Positions 38,210-52,228 of a stretch of 64,000 bases of DNA are shown one piece after another. The notes beneath the pieces were generated by a model. The model was not told the DNA's origin. It saw only the letters and a list, made by a program, of their open reading frames with translations, and did not search any database. Both the position numbers and the translations under genes were made by a program. The DNA lies in NCBI GenBank assembly GCA_949152475.1, contig OX424560.1, positions 23,685,106-23,749,105 of the forward strand, read 5' to 3'. Positions within the stretch are counted from its first letter, which is position 1. Every line of letters starts with the position of its first letter. The DNA is from Terebella lapidaria (lineage: Eukaryota; Annelida; Polychaeta; Terebellida; Terebellidae).

Positions 38210-41200
38210 AGGAAATGGTTGGAGGATGTTGCGTTTGTTCTGATGAGAGAGGCTGGTCGGAAAATCCCTTGGTTTACTGTGACGGTCATGGCTGCAATGT
38301 CGCCGTGCACCAAGGTTTGACAATTTGGCCTACTTTTTGGCGGGGGTGTCGGGTTGTTGTGTGTATTCAATGTGGATAGCATGTTATGTGAGTGTGCACA
38401 CCACACATGTAATAGAAACGTCTCATAAGCAAGCTATGAGTCTCGTCTGATCTTTAGTTCAGAATATAGTCTCAATTCGACCAGTTTTTTTTTCGGAGTG
38501 TGAAAAATGTCAAGCAATCACACTGATTCTGAATCGACCAGTCCATCTTGGTACCTTGCTTGATCTTATTTGTAGAATGAAAAGTGATGTCCATAAGAAA
38601 CATGATAGACCTCTACTGCCAAATATGACTGAAGACAACTAATTTTATTTTACCTAAATTAATCTAGATCTACTTTGAACTAATATCATAATTATGACAT
38701 ATGGGCCTTATCGTGAAATAGGTCCCGCTTATTTCGTACGTTATGATTTTAGTGTGTACCTCCATCCACCCCCACCACCACCCTCCAGGATTCTCCAAGA
38801 TATAGAAGTTGACTGAAAACATTAAAATGGTGTTACTGTTTTAACTGAATAAGCCTTGTCATAATGTAGCGGGACCTATTTCACGAGAATGCCGACATAT
38901 GGGTTTGAGAAAACACCAACTGTTTATGCTGTTGAACTGCTCCCCCCCCCCACCACCCCCTCTCCCTTCTCAACACATTCCTTCACTCACCCAGTCACTG
39001 ATAACCAGCTGCTAAGTATAGATCTGTATTCTGTAATCCAGTTCTGTTTTGATCAATGCATTCTGATATATTTCTATCGATTATCATTATGTTACCTGTG
39101 TTGCACATGCAAACAATTTCAAATAATTAACACATGACTGCTATTCTCTGGTGGTGTATGGATTTGAGAGCTTTGTATTTCTGTTAAATTTACTTTTCAT
39201 AATTGAATGTACATAAGATGACTACCTATATACTCTGAATCTGCATTTAACGCTACGGGTTCTGTAACTAAACCTCGCCTGTCATATCGTAATCCCTTTC
39301 ATACTGTTCGAAAACTTGCACATCATTTTGTTTTGATGTTGTCCGTAAGAAATAATAATAAAGTTAACAAATGTTTGTTACTAATCTAAATGACGACCAG
39401 TTAAGTTTTATGAGTTAACCATCTACATGTACACTTATATATTGCAGCATGTTATGGGATAATTTCTGTTCCAAGTGGGCCTTGGTTTTGTCGCAAGTGT
39501 GAATCCCAGGAGAGGGCAGCACGTGTGGTGGGTATTTTAAACATTGTTCATGGTATATATAACTTAAAAAACTATGTACAAGTGCATTGTATTATCTGGA
39601 TATAAGTTTGATTTTAGTTTAGTTTCACTTTCAGTTGGTTGTTTATTTTATAAATGGAAAAGGATTTTTTTGTAATAATAGTTGTCGAAACATTATTCCA
39701 GGTGTTGTTGTAGTACATAAATTTAGCAAATCTGTAGATCATTAACCAATGTCTGTAGTTTGTGTATTAATATCTTAATGTAAAATTGGTTGATGCCAGG
39801 TAGTGATACTAACACTTTATAGCTTTATATTGCAATTAAGGTGGTCTCTGTAAGATAAGACTCCATATTCACTGTAAAGGAAAGTCTCGTCTAACAGGAA
39901 GTCCTTTTCACAGGTTCATTCAATTCTAAATTAGTCTTTGGAGAATGAAGAAGTCTTCATAGACAGGGAGGTCTCATTTCGGTTCGATTTCGGATGTGTC
40001 ACATCATGTTGCGACACATACTAGTGTAAATTTTGTACATGTACATTGCGTTTTCCTCACAACATGTACCAGATATTATGAAGCTTTCTACTTCACTGTA
40101 CATAGATAATATTGCCATGTTTACCAGAAGAACCACCTGAAAGGGAGTGCCTGGGCTGGTCTTGTATATGTCACTTGCATAAAATGTTGCATTTGACAAC
40201 CATGACTTCCAGCGAAAACACACAAAAAAACCCACGGTGTATCTAATCTATCAGATAAGAAATACTCACTCTAAAAATTTACCAAAAAAAATTGAGAAAC
40301 AAATCGAAAGAAATGTGTTTTCCCCCCGCTTGTGCCTGTCCATAGGTGGGAGCTGCTAGTCGAAAGTCGCAAAAGCCTGTCAAGCTGACAGACCAGGCTT
40401 TGCCAGCAGCCCAGGCTCTACCTCAACACGAGACCACGGTAAACACACAGTGATTTGACCAACTCGATTTGGATGTCTTGTGTTTTTTGCATGTGTTGGT
40501 GGAATACTGTTTGCGAGTTATAAATGTGGAGAAATATGCAGAAGAAGAAAACATGGAGAAAAGAAAAGAAAATTCAGTTGTAAAGACTATTAGGGGCCAA
40601 TAGGGGGTTTCGCTGAACATTTTGGAAAATAGGATTTATGATTTCAAACATTTTCTGTAGTCCTATCCTTCCTGTTTATCCTTCTCTCTCCTTTGAGTCA
40701 CTATTATAGGATATGTCCCTTTATGAAATAACCATAGGGATATTATCTCCCATTTGTAGAAGTGTGAGCTCTGCCCACAGAAGGATGGTGCGCTCAAACG
40801 GACAGACACAGGAGGTGGGTACTCTATCGTAAAATTACACTATTTATCTGGAGTCCAACAATAAAAGGCATTTGAAATGTCCATATATTCATCCAGTAAA
40901 AAACTTTGTTTTCAAACATCTTTTGTTGCTCAGACTTGTGACTTTTTCGATGTTCTCACAGTTGTATATTTTGACCCTAGGTTGGTGCCATGTGGTTTGT
41001 GCTCTGTTCGTCCCGGAGGCCTGGTTTGGTAATGTCCAAACGATGGAACCAATCATACTCAAGGGTGTGCCACCGGAGAGATTTAACAAGGTATTGTTAA
41101 AGACCTAGTAGCATGCCGATGAAAGTGCTTTTCATTTAGTCCATTATGAATAGTTATCTGTGAATTTGAACGCATTTTACAAATACAATCAATGGGTTTC

Positions 41201-44200
41201 GAGATATTGAATCAAATAGGCACTCCTTCCGTAAATTGCCGAAGATTTTGATCACGATTTTAGTATGGGTCACGTGGTTTGTGACGTCATTTGAGGCAGT
41301 ACTGAAAGTACATGTAGCCAGCAAGGTAAACTGCATGTCGCATATTCATTCTCTTTGTGTATGTTTGGCATTCCAAGTGAACGGGTGAGATGGTTGGAAT
41401 ACGGCATTTCTTGTCTTGATATTTAGAATCAGTACTATTCATTCTACCAGAAGGGAGGTTTGTTGAACTGAAAGATGTCCAGTATTTGTTGGTTTTCATG
41501 TGTTTTCTTTTGAATCTCATGCATTTTGGAGTGGTTTTCTATCTTTGAGATGACCGCCCAAATTATGTGTTTTACGTTTTTGGCCAGCCATCAAAGCACA
41601 TTTTGCCCCAACTGACGTCACGATTACGGAAACTGCCGAAGCTATTTTTTAGGTTACCGGACCTATGGTCCGATAACCTATTGGCATGGCGTTGCGTTCG
41701 TCGTCCGGCGTCCGTCGTCGTCGTCGTCGTCGTCCACATTTTTATCTTTTTTGTTTACGGGCGAATTTTTCTGAAATTTTGCACAAAAATACTTAAAAAT
41801 AATTCAAGAAGGAGGTATTTTTTAGTTTTTTGATTTTCACATTTTTTTCAAAATGGCGGCCGTTTTCGATGAAAAATGCCTGATTTTGGACTTTGGCGGC
41901 CATTTTCTCAAAATCTGTTCAGTAACTTTTTTTCTTTTTGATACATAACACTCCTCATATGTACTCCTATGATGTCTATGAATTTCGTTGCGCTTGAATC
42001 GCTCGAAGTGGGCCATTTTGGCCCAAACTCGGCCCAAATGGGACTTTCCCATGTTAAATTCTCCTATGCTTTATAATGGGACACATTATGCCTAATATCT
42101 CACTCAATATTGATATCAGAGACTAGGAATCAATTGTGGACATATAAGAAATGATATATGCTGAATATTCTCGTGACCTTGAATTTGACCTCTGACCTCA
42201 GTTTCAAGGTCAGAGCACAAAATGGCTTATATCTCGCTTATTATCGACTCTACAGCTTAGGAATCAATTGTGGACATATAGGAAATGATATATGCTGAAT
42301 ATTCTCGTGACCTTGAATTTGACCTTCGACCCCATTTTCAAGGTCATAGGACAAAATGGCTAATATCTCGCTTGTTATTGACTTTACAGCTTAGCTATGA
42401 ATTATGAACAGGAAATGATATATGCAGATTATTGTCATGACCTTGAATTTGACCTTTGACCTCATTTTCAAGGTCACAGGACAAAATGGCTAATATCTCA
42501 CTTATTATCGATTTTACAGCTTAGGAATCAATTGTGGATATATAGGAAATGATATATGCTGAATATTCTCGTGACCTTGAATTTGACCTCTGACCTCATT
42601 TTCAAGGTCCAAGGACAAACTGGCTTGTGGACAAATTGTGGACATGATATAGAAAATGATATACTTTGAATATTTTGATGACCTTGAATTTGACCTTTGC
42701 CCCTTCATTTTCAAGGCCACAGCATAAAATTGCTAATATCTCTCTGATTATTGAATTTACAGCTTAGCAATCAACTGTGGACATGATATATGCTTAATGT
42801 TATATATGCTGAATATTCTCTTGACCTTGAATTCAACCAGTGACCTGGCTAACATCTAAAATATTCAACATTGTCCGGTAACCTATCTTCGGCCCTTGGC
42901 CTAATTTTTCATCAGCATGAGAAGGCGATTGCAATACTGGCTCAATATACTCGATTATATGTCGCTGTTATTAATTACCAATTAACGCGAACATCTTTTT
43001 TATCACCAAATGTCCACAATGCCTTTATCTGAACAGGAATAAAACCTTATAATGGTACCTTGCTACTATGACTTTAAGTGACATTGTGATGGATGAGCTG
43101 AATAAACATTCTGATGCATGAGAAGTTCCCTGCGAAAGAAATGACTATGAAATTCTATATTCTGATCAGGGATGGGGTCAAATACGTATTTGTACTTGTA
43201 TTTGAAATACACTAAATCTTGTATTTGTATTTGTATTTGACGAATGGAGTGATATTAAAATTAGAGCAGAATGTAAGTTTCGCCACAGCATCACAAACCA
43301 ATTCTGACATCGTACATGAACTCTGTTTCAGTGTTGCTATGTATGCGAGGAACAGGGTCGCGAGACCAAGGCACAGACAGGGGCCTGCATGCAGTGCAAC
43401 AAAAACGGCTGCAAACAACATTTCCATGTCACTTGGTAAGTGGGGATATATAAATCTGACCCACTGTTCCAACTTCATCTTCCTTACTTTAAAGCAAAAG
43501 TGTTCATTGCTGAAATCTGGAGAAATCATGCACTGACGGATATTGCTTTGGTTTGCTTCCAGTGCTCAGTCACAAGGTCTCCTTTGTGAGGAGCAGGGCA
43601 ACTACATGGACAACGTCAAATATTGTGGCTACTGCTCACTTCATTATAAGAAACTGGTAGGGATATCAACATAACATCAAGCATAACCATATCTAGTATA
43701 TGAAACCATTTTCTTCAGAAATTTAAGTGGAAACTGCTTCTGATAAAATTCAGCAGATGTTCAATAAATAGTCATTGCCCACGTATTAAATATGTTGATA
43801 ACTTACATGTTCTGTATGTTGAATCACCTGCTTCAGAAGAAGGACAGCCATATTAAGACGATCCCCGCTTTCAAGCCAATACCCGCAGACAATGCCACGC
43901 CGGAGGGTACGCCAGAGAAATCCAATCAGTCTCGGCAGGACAGACGGGTGAGTTCTCAAAGAGTTCACAGGGAAAGTAGCATGAATTACTATTGATCTTA
44001 CTATAGATGAGCATAAGATACTGTTTGTTACAAAAGACAGCAAAGACTCCTAACATTAAAAGTAGTTGGCAATAACTGTTAAAATAAATTGAATTATATC
44101 TTCCTCAGCGAGAGAGACTTGGGAAGTCGCAGATCTCTGAGTCTGCCAACAGTCCACGGACGGGGAATGAGTCTGGCTACCCTCCGGGCTCTGGACAGGG

Positions 44201-47200
44201 TTCTGGTGGTGGGAAAGACTCCGTAACTGACATAAAATCCACGGGGAAGTTCACCACCGCCAATTTCCGAGAGACAACTATTACTCCGAGTCCAGCGCAC
44301 TTTGACTTCTCCTCTCCGGGATCCAGTTCCAGCACGGGTGGCGGCGGTAGCACGCCCACACACGAACGTGAACGCAAGGAAGGGAAGAAAGGCGGTTACG
44401 ATAAGCGATCCAATGATAATATTGACGTGTATGACTCGGATTTCATTGACGCTGATAAACGCAAAGTTGGGATACTTGGAAGTCCGAGCGGGCGGTCTGT
44501 GGCAGCGGCGAAGGAGTCCAAGTTTTCCTCTGTGTATGCGGCGGGGGCCGGCAATGAGAAGCCCTCGAAGTCGGGGCAGTCGACGCCATCTCGAACGCCC
44601 CCGAGGGGAAGCGGACCAGCTTCTACGTCACCGGCCACTTCCACGACTCTCACTAGTGGTAGTTCAGTGTCTAGTACCTTGGGAACAACGACAACAGCCA
44701 TGGCAACCACTGTTACTACGACAACAGCTGGCAGTGGAGTCACTACCTCGACTACCTCTGTGTCGCAATCCGGGTTTTCATATTCATTCAAGAATTTTCT
44801 GAACAGCCACGGCTATCAGGAAGGTGAAAAAGCATCCTCAGATAAAGACATGGATATTCCACCAGCCAAGAGACCAAGATCACGGTAAGATTTAGTCTTC
44901 CATATCGACAGTGAAACTTGGTGAATCATGAAATTAATTAATTATACGACCTAAATTTCATCTTGACAGTTATGTTTGATAAATGAATACATTTCCTGCC
45001 ACAGGTCATCGGAGAAGTCTGAGAAGAAAAAATCCAAGAAAAAATCAGAAAAGCTCCTTGAAGCCGATGAGCCACCGTCTCTGATCCCAGACGTTTCCAT
45101 GGCAACGTCCACAAACTCGACTCCAACCGGTGCCGGCAACAAGGCAAAGACCGTCAAGGACTTGCTCGCGGTGACAGGTCGCTCATCCCCAGTGACTCCT
45201 CCCTCCACTGCCAGCCCTAGCACGTCTGGGACCACCCAGACCGGTCCACAGGGTTCAGGTGGCCCTCCAAGTCAGCCTGGTTCTGGGGGCCGGATCCGCA
45301 AGCCCGGCAAACGGAAGAAGTCTCAGAGTGATGGCTTTGCTTCGGGTGGGATGCCCACTCTGCAACCACAAGGGTTAGTGCGAAGGAATGATTAGTCTAA
45401 GGGCTGAGTGCGGAACTGATACTTTAGGGTAAAGTATTATTTTAGCAATGATAAGTACATAGGAAAAGTGACATGTTCACCTGAAATATAAGTTCCGCAC
45501 TCGGTCCATAGTGACATAACTGTTTCCTATGCTCATAGCATGAACAAACTGAACTGAGATTTGATTGTAATATATAATAACAATTGTGATTTCTAAAACC
45601 TGCTAAACTACAGTTTACAGTACCAAATTGCAGTTAAAATATATAAAATCATGCGGGAACACACTTAGATTACCGGTATATTACTCATTACCAGTATATC
45701 TATATATTGTAGGGTATACGAGAGTAACCCGTTCAGTGGTGGAGCTGGAACCACACCTCTCACTTTGGCCAGCCTCGGCAAACAAGGTACGTCCAATAGG
45801 AACTTAGCAGATGTGCGAATAACTTTGTAATGGTGGTGGATTGTTGACTGTATGTACAGGACTCTAACTTTGGAAATGTTTCGGGGCTTTTTGATAATAT
45901 GACGGTTGCATCTACGTTATGTATTATCTATTCACCTGTAATATGCTACTGTATATAGATACATATATATATATATATATACACCTATATGTATATCAAA
46001 TGGCAGACCTACTGTGAACTGATGATCTATTTCTTTTCATGTATATAGAGTTCCTATAAAACAAATGGCCAAGAAAAATGATATTTGGAACAATTACCTA
46101 TATCTTCATCTCCAAATTTCATTTATTGTGTGAAAAAATGCTTTCGAAGAAAATCTGTAAAAATCACAGATCACGACATCGGTTTCCAGTGGGCTTTCAC
46201 TGCACTGCTATCAAACATACATAATCACTGCTGCTTCATTCTAGTTCACTCTTTCTCTCATTGTTCTTGACCTCCCTGTCCCCTTTGCCCCTTCCGTCCA
46301 ACTCCCACGCCACAAAAATAGCCGAATCCCCCAGTAACAAAGACACGGGTGACGGGCCCCCAATCCTAAGCCAGCAGGTCCCCGCTCCCGCAGAGACCCC
46401 ACCTCACTACGGCCCCGGCCAGACCCCGCCACCTCCCGTCAACCACCACCAGGCCCCGCCCACCTCTGCCTCCACCTCCTCTCTCCCCGAGTCTATCGGT
46501 CTCGGTTCTCGAACCTCTTCTGCTGCACATGCTTCCTCATCACACACGGGCGGACCTACCGAGAGCAAAGGTAGGCATCGCTCATGCTCAACACGCTAAT
46601 CACGAGGTGGTTCTGTCTTACTCGTATTTATCTGTGTAATATATCACTGCCTTGCCTAGAGAGTTTCTAGCATGTGTATAAGCCTATATATAAACGCTTC
46701 ACTGATTGCATTTTGGTTCAATTAATCGCACTTCAATGCTTATATGTGCGAAAAACTATGCATGCATAAAAAAAGCTGTCTATTTGAGTAATAAATTGAA
46801 TATCTGACGAATCACATCATCATGAATATTCATGATCTTCATTGCCTCTAGGTGCAGCCCCAGACCTGACTGAGGGATTGACCAATGGCCCCAGCAGTCT
46901 GATTGGACCTCCCAAACCCTTCAGCTCCGGCAACAAGGGGCTCCTCTCACCTGGCAGAAATGCTGATGGACCGTGAGTCATCTGTTTTACTATTTCCTTG
47001 CCAAGCCATTAGCAACTTTGTTAGACAAAATTTCAAATGAGAAATGAACTACAAATCTTCCTGCCTAACTAATAATGGTGACCTTTGGAACGATCGTTGG
47101 AAATTGTACTGAAGTATGGACTAAATCTATGATAAAATGCTTTGTATTAACTTGAGAATCAAATGTTTTAAGGTATAGTCCTCAAATGTTTGTTGGGAAC

Positions 47201-49932
47201 TCTTAACAATTTTGAATACTACCGGTGGCTGGTGCATTACAAGTTGTATCTATGTTGCTAGGGCCCAGTTGCCGACTAGTATGGAGCAGTTACTGGAAAG
47301 ACAGTGGGACCAGGGCTCACAGTTTCTCATGGAGCAGGGACAACACTTTGACAGTCAGTGTCTCGAGTATCAACTCTTGTACTTTGATTTCATGTATAAC
47401 AACTTCAAAGCAACTAGTAATAACAGTATTAGTTATTTTGGCTTATCTGTAAGCTTTTGAGATACAATACAAGTTTCACATGTTTTGGGCTCAGTTATGA
47501 CTTTTTGTCTCCTTCAAAAAAAAAAAGAATAAATGAGGCTGAAGAGTTTTGGCTTGCTTGATAAACTTGCTGTTGCAATCATGTGTGTTCACCCTTGCTT
47601 TTCCAGTTGCGTCACTGTTGAACTGTCTACACCAGCTGCGCCAAGAAAACCAGCGACTGGAAGAGCACATCAACAACCTGACCGCACGTAGGGACCAACT
47701 GCTTGCTGTCAATGCTCGCCTCTCCCTGCCTTTGACCCCCCTCAACGCCCTCCACCCAGGGAATACCCCTAGCAGTGTAGCCACGCCAACTACTACGGCC
47801 GGCTCGTCTCCTGAAGGTGGCGCCACGTCTAGTCATGTTCGCAACCCGCGCACCAATAGCTTCCTCATGCAGGAACATCAGAACTCGTCTACCACGCAGG
47901 TTTGTGATTGGTTGCAAAATTTTTTCAGGAAATTGTGTGGGCCGGAGAGGGGGTTTTTAAAAGATTTCATTGACATATTCGTAAATGTACTGAATTCTTG
48001 CGAGCTTTAGCAAAATTTGTTGGATATCACAGACTAAGTGTTATCTGTGAGTGATTCAGAATAGCGATTTGTAATATAAAATGCATAAAAATTGCACAAC
48101 TGAATCAAGGAAATGATTGTTTTGTTCATCCAGATTCTCGTTGATACCGGTCAGCGAGTAATTCTTGCCAGTCAGGGGCAGACGAAACCCAAAGTTTACA
48201 AATTATTCCACAGGCAGATTGCAGAAGTTATTGGCTTATTGATCTTTTGTTTCCTCAAATTCTTGTTCGAGAGTTTTTATGGACTTTAAGTAGAATGCTG
48301 GAGAATTGAATCAAACTGTAATGAGCAACTGGAAATTTGACAAGTCTGTTGTGAGTTGTTATTGTTCACGAGTCTGATGTTCGCATGTTTTCTAATTAAG
48401 CAGTTTGTTGACGGTTAGTAATTAAGATATGTTACTTGTTTCAGTTGAGACCCACTGACAAAAATAATTTAGGAATGAAGAAGAAAAAGTAGATTTTAAA
48501 TGTCCTTTCCTCAAAGAATTTATCTTTGCCCTGCCCACGTCAGATATGTCTTCGTGTCAAGTGACTTCAAATAGAAATATGTTTAGCATTTGAAGCGAAA
48601 AACAAGCTATAATCTAATTCAACAAATCACCAGTTGCAGACACATCGTCTCCCCACTTACGATAATACAATCATGAAGACTGCTGTTGATGTGGCATGTT
48701 GTTCACACTCACAGGAGATGCTGTCGGGCCTGAGCGGGCGGACCGTGCTGAGGAGCCCCGCCCACAGCCAAGCCCCACCCCCTTCGAGAAGCCCTGCCCA
48801 CAGTCAAGCAGTGTCATCGAGCTCGACCACTCCTACTCACAATCATCTGCCTCCCCACAGCCACAGCCCAGGTCAGGCTTACACCAAGATACACACCAGA
48901 GGTTTCAAAATTATAGCGGAGATGATACTGAATTTCATGCCAAAGGGTGTATTGTGTATGAAGATTAATTATTTGACTAACTGAAAAATATTAATGTTTA
49001 GCACACAAATTGAGCAAGCCGCCATTGAGTCTCACGCCTCAGATGTCAATATTTCCACACGATGAATTCTCGATTGTCTAATATTCTCTAATCACACAAA
49101 TTTAGCTATATACATTTACTCCATGTCATTATCATACAGTAATGAACAAAACGTAATGGCCGTCTTTTCAAATGGTTTCTGATTGCGTCCACAGCAGCGT
49201 CCACGTCCAGTCATCAGGTCACACAGTCCACCCCGGACACTGCCACCACTGGGTCTACGTCACACCCGACCCACCCCAACAATCCCCCAGGGGTGACGGA
49301 CATCAGCCCCGGGGGTGGCGGTCCACCCCCGCAACACCCACCACCTCTCAGCGAGCAGCAACGTCAGATGTTACAGTTCCAACACCAGCAGCTTATGCTC
49401 AATGCCTCCCTCACACCGGTAAGTGTCGATCTGGCTCTCTTCCACCAGAAATATCTTTTAAAAGTGTCTTATGTGTTTTTGCTCACACTAGCCTACAATT
49501 GACTGAAAAAGTTTTTTGCTGTACTTGTAATATTATTGCCTTTTCATGGATAAATATTTTGACATTTGGTGATGTTTTGATTAAAACTTATTTGCCGTTG
49601 GCACAAAATATTCTACCAGTATATCATACATTATTCAGAAAATCATAGCGCACTTTGGATAAAAAGACTTCCTGTTTAACCACACGTTTCCCTACAAACA
49701 ATATTTACCATGCTATCCTTTACTCATACAGGAACAGAGACAACACTTGATGTACCAGATAGCGGCCAGTCAGCAGCTACCCCCTGGTATCCTAGCGCCA
49801 CACCCTGTCACTGCCTCGTCCACCCCTCTCCGGGCCCCACCACCCCTTGCCCCTTCCCACACAGCTCCCTCCCACACAGCCCCCTCGCACCTGCCCAAGT
49901 CAGCCGACAAAGTATCGAAAGAGAAGAGCTGA
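38206..49932 (+). CDS. MLLT10: AF10/AF17 chromatin reader (DOT1L cofactor), 17 exons
   Basis: AF10 reads unmodified histone H3 around K27 and recruits the H3K79 methyltransferase DOT1L in the nucleus. Exons: 38206-38314, 39448-39527, 40760-40814, 40981-41090, 43332-43435, 43563-43656, 43837-43947, 44109-44884, 45005-45373, 45713-45786, 46322-46570, 46852-46972, 47262-47353, 47607-47899, 48715-48871, 49195-49418, 49732-49932. Phases agree throughout; the product is 1072 aa. Residues 8-181 form the PHD-zinc knuckle-extended PHD module (GGCCVCSDERGW, CRKCESQERAARV, CELCPQKDGALKRTD, HFHVTC). Long Ser/Thr/Pro-rich segments follow, with a poly-Thr run in exon 8 and an AT-hook-like RIRKPGKRKK in exon 9. 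Residues about 757-825 are the octapeptide-motif leucine zipper that binds DOT1L (EQLLERQW, then LHQLRQENQRLEEHI). The tail is Gln/Pro-rich (LSEQQRQM) and ends KEKS, like human QEKS. The start corresponds to an internal Met of human AF10 (MKEMIGGCC). Confidence 0.95.
40346..40438 (+). CDS. MLLT10: Candidate AF10 cassette exon (31 codons)
   Basis: Inside AF10 intron 2 a GC-richer island is bounded by a strong polypyrimidine acceptor (CCTGTCCATAG) and a donor (ACG|GTAAAC). It is 93 nt, open, and phase 0 at both ends. The flanking exons also meet at phase 0, so it can be included or skipped without changing frame. It would insert VGAASRKSQKPVKL and a further 17 residues after residue 63, in the linker between the first PHD finger and the zinc knuckle. 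I know of no such insert in human AF10 or AF17. It is inferred from splice signals, frame and composition only. Confidence 0.55.
41651..42884. mobile_element. Repeat element with GGTTACCGGAC ends and internal satellite
   Basis: It lies in AF10 intron 4. The termini AGGTTACCGGAC (41651) and GTCCGGTAACCT (ending 42884) are inverted. The left end is a near-perfect hairpin (GGTTA-CGGACC-TAT-GGTCCG-TAACC). Inside are a (GTC)n tract (41711-41733), an AAAATGGCGGC YY1-like motif and, from about 42070 to 42850, six units of roughly 110-143 bp. There is no coding capacity. Two truncated relatives lie near 52.8-53.17 kb and 54.2-54.57 kb on the opposite strand. Non-autonomous DNA transposon is the likeliest class. 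Confidence 0.75.
42070..42850. repeat. About 130 bp tandem array rich in nuclear-receptor half-sites
   Basis: GACCTTGAATTTGACC-type blocks start at 42175, 42309, 42439, 42572, 42680 and (diverged) 42823. Most units carry TGACCTTGAA and, inverted, TTCAAGGTC. Three carry a DR1-type TGACCTnTGACCT (42186-42198, 42450-42462, 42584-42596). Confidence 0.85.
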
Positions 49933-52228
49933 CCGAAGGCTAAACAGTGACCGGGCAGCGGCTCGATCGAACGAAGGAGAAAAAAAGGCAGCAAATTTTT
50001 CGAAAGATATTCCAGAGTGAGATTGTTCTTTGTTAGTGTAATCCTGAGATGATTGTGTATTCGCTAGTTGTAAAATACTTGTTTGGTATTTTTCGGGTGG
50101 GGCGGGTTTTCATGGAAGGTAATGTAAGCGGGAATTGAGTATATATAGAGAATGTTTGCGGCAAAAGAGAATGTGTGAATATATATTCAGGAGAGAAAAT
50201 CGGTTGAAATCAGGTAGAATTCCTTATGCAAACTTATGCAGTGTTTATAGTAATTATCTTTATTGCTTTAATGTCAATATTGTACCTCTTCGCGTCACTG
50301 GTTTCGTTTGACATTGTGATATTTTTCTTGAGATGCAATGAGAGATACACTGGTGGAATTATTTAGGAAGATTTTGATAGGGCATTTGCTGACTGAGAAT
50401 GATTTGTGCCAGTATGCGTAAAAAATAAGCATGTGGAGTTAAAACATCGATACCGGTAGTTAGAGAAATCCCGAAGTTCGCTAATCTACTTGGTTTTCCA
50501 GTGGGAACTATGGGTTTCGATTTCTTAATGAGTGATGTGCGCTTATTGACGGAACTAGCCGGTAAAAATAGTCAATTTTGAAAGTGCTCAAACGTCTTTG
50601 TACATTGTATTTATGTAATTCTTTGATACTCACTATAACCCCCTCAAGTACAAGAAATAACCTCATGTTGGTGTTGTCCAGGCAAGGTATGTGTGTTGTG
50701 TTTGGTAGACTGGGCTTCTCCATGCACTGGTCAATTGACAATCAGAGTCTGTAATGTTTCGATACTGTTACGTGTTTTCCGTCACTAGTCGAAATTGAGA
50801 TAAGTTTGAAATCTATTTGTATAGTTTCATGAATTTTGTACAAAAAGAGGATTGTTGGTGTTTCGCTGTTAGCGAGAATGAAAAAATTGTTTGCTTTGAT
50901 ACTAAAAACGGACAGTAGTTCTTTGTATGTCAATATCCTTCGCTACGTGGACATAGTTTGTTGGCAATCAGAGTTTATGTATGTTGCAAGAAATCTTTGA
51001 ACATGAAATTCATTAGGACAATCGTTCGCGAAAACTACAGACATATATTTTCAAAATGTTCCTTGCCAATACCAATGTTTATTTTATACATCACCAATCT
51101 AAGCCACACAGTTATTGTATTTTTCACATATATGCCTTTTAATATCATGATTAATGGTATAGGGTATATATATTTTCACTTATCATTTATTGAAATGTTG
51201 ACCTCATTAAATTGTCTCGCCTACCAATGACTATAAAAAAAATGATTTGTGAAATTGATAAGATTTTATCTACTCGTTTTGCCCACTTGTATTTTGTCAA
51301 TTCTATGTATGTCATCAGCCACCGATCTTCGGGAAGGAATTGTGTTGTTTCTCGGCAAATTTTCAAGAAATTTGGTACATGTAAATGCAAACATTTTGTC
51401 GTAAATGTGGGCTGGATGACGGGCAGTCTCGCCCAAAGTCGCTAGTTACATAAAATGTGCTGGTGCCCGCAATTGAAAAAAAAGAAGTTATGAAACTGCG
51501 CGAGTGCACCTATCCCTTATCCAATGTTGGCGAGAGAATTCTCTTGGCAAAGTTGGATAAACATAGGGAATAAAAGCTTACAATGTAGCAGCCATGCGGA
51601 GTTTCGTGCCTTCTTTTTTCCTTCGGAAAAATTTACAGCAATTAGGCACTTTCCTACTCGTAGCAAGGGACTGTGGTCTCATCCACGCTTGCTAGTAACT
51701 AACCCGTTATTTAATTACATATCATAAGCCCTGTGGTTTTGTCATTCAAATAATGCACCGATTACAGATTGTAGGTTCTCTTGTCGGTTCTCTTGATAGG
51801 CATGATTTGTCGCCTTCTTCTATTTAAATTAATAGTTTTGTAGTAATTGCTGTAATGTTTAGCATGATTGCGTAATTGCTGGTGGAAGGTAATTTTGAAA
51901 TTTGAACTGATCATGGCTTCGATATTCATCGGAAGTATTATGAAAAAAAATTCAGGTGATTGAAGAAAACTCGGTGATTGTTCAGGATAAAGCAAGTTTC
52001 AAAACGATAAAGGCAGCATGTTATGTGTTGAATGTTCGTACACTGTGAAATTGTTGTTTCTTTTTTGTCTTGTTTCTTTTCCATCATTGTCCGTCGATAT
52101 CTGAAGTAACTGTGAATATTTTTCGCATGGATATCTATTAATATTTATTCAATGCTTCAAATATTTATCAAGTTCTTCACGTTTGTTTATTATTATTATA
52201 CAGCTGGGGAACCACTTTCTGTTTGTGT
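49933..52228 (+). other. AF10 3' UTR and downstream flank
   Basis: T- and GT-rich sequence after the AF10 stop, typical of a long animal 3' UTR. An AATAAA lies at 51569-51574. No other coding feature or repeat was recognised. Pumilio-type TGTANATA words occur just beyond, at 52251-52258 and near 52373, so the UTR may extend into the duplicated block. Confidence 0.45.

Noticed and set aside
44396-44802. Long antisense and alternative frames across AF10 exon 8
   Set aside because: They are shadows of a Ser/Thr/Pro-rich real coding exon; only the sense frame continues through both splice sites.
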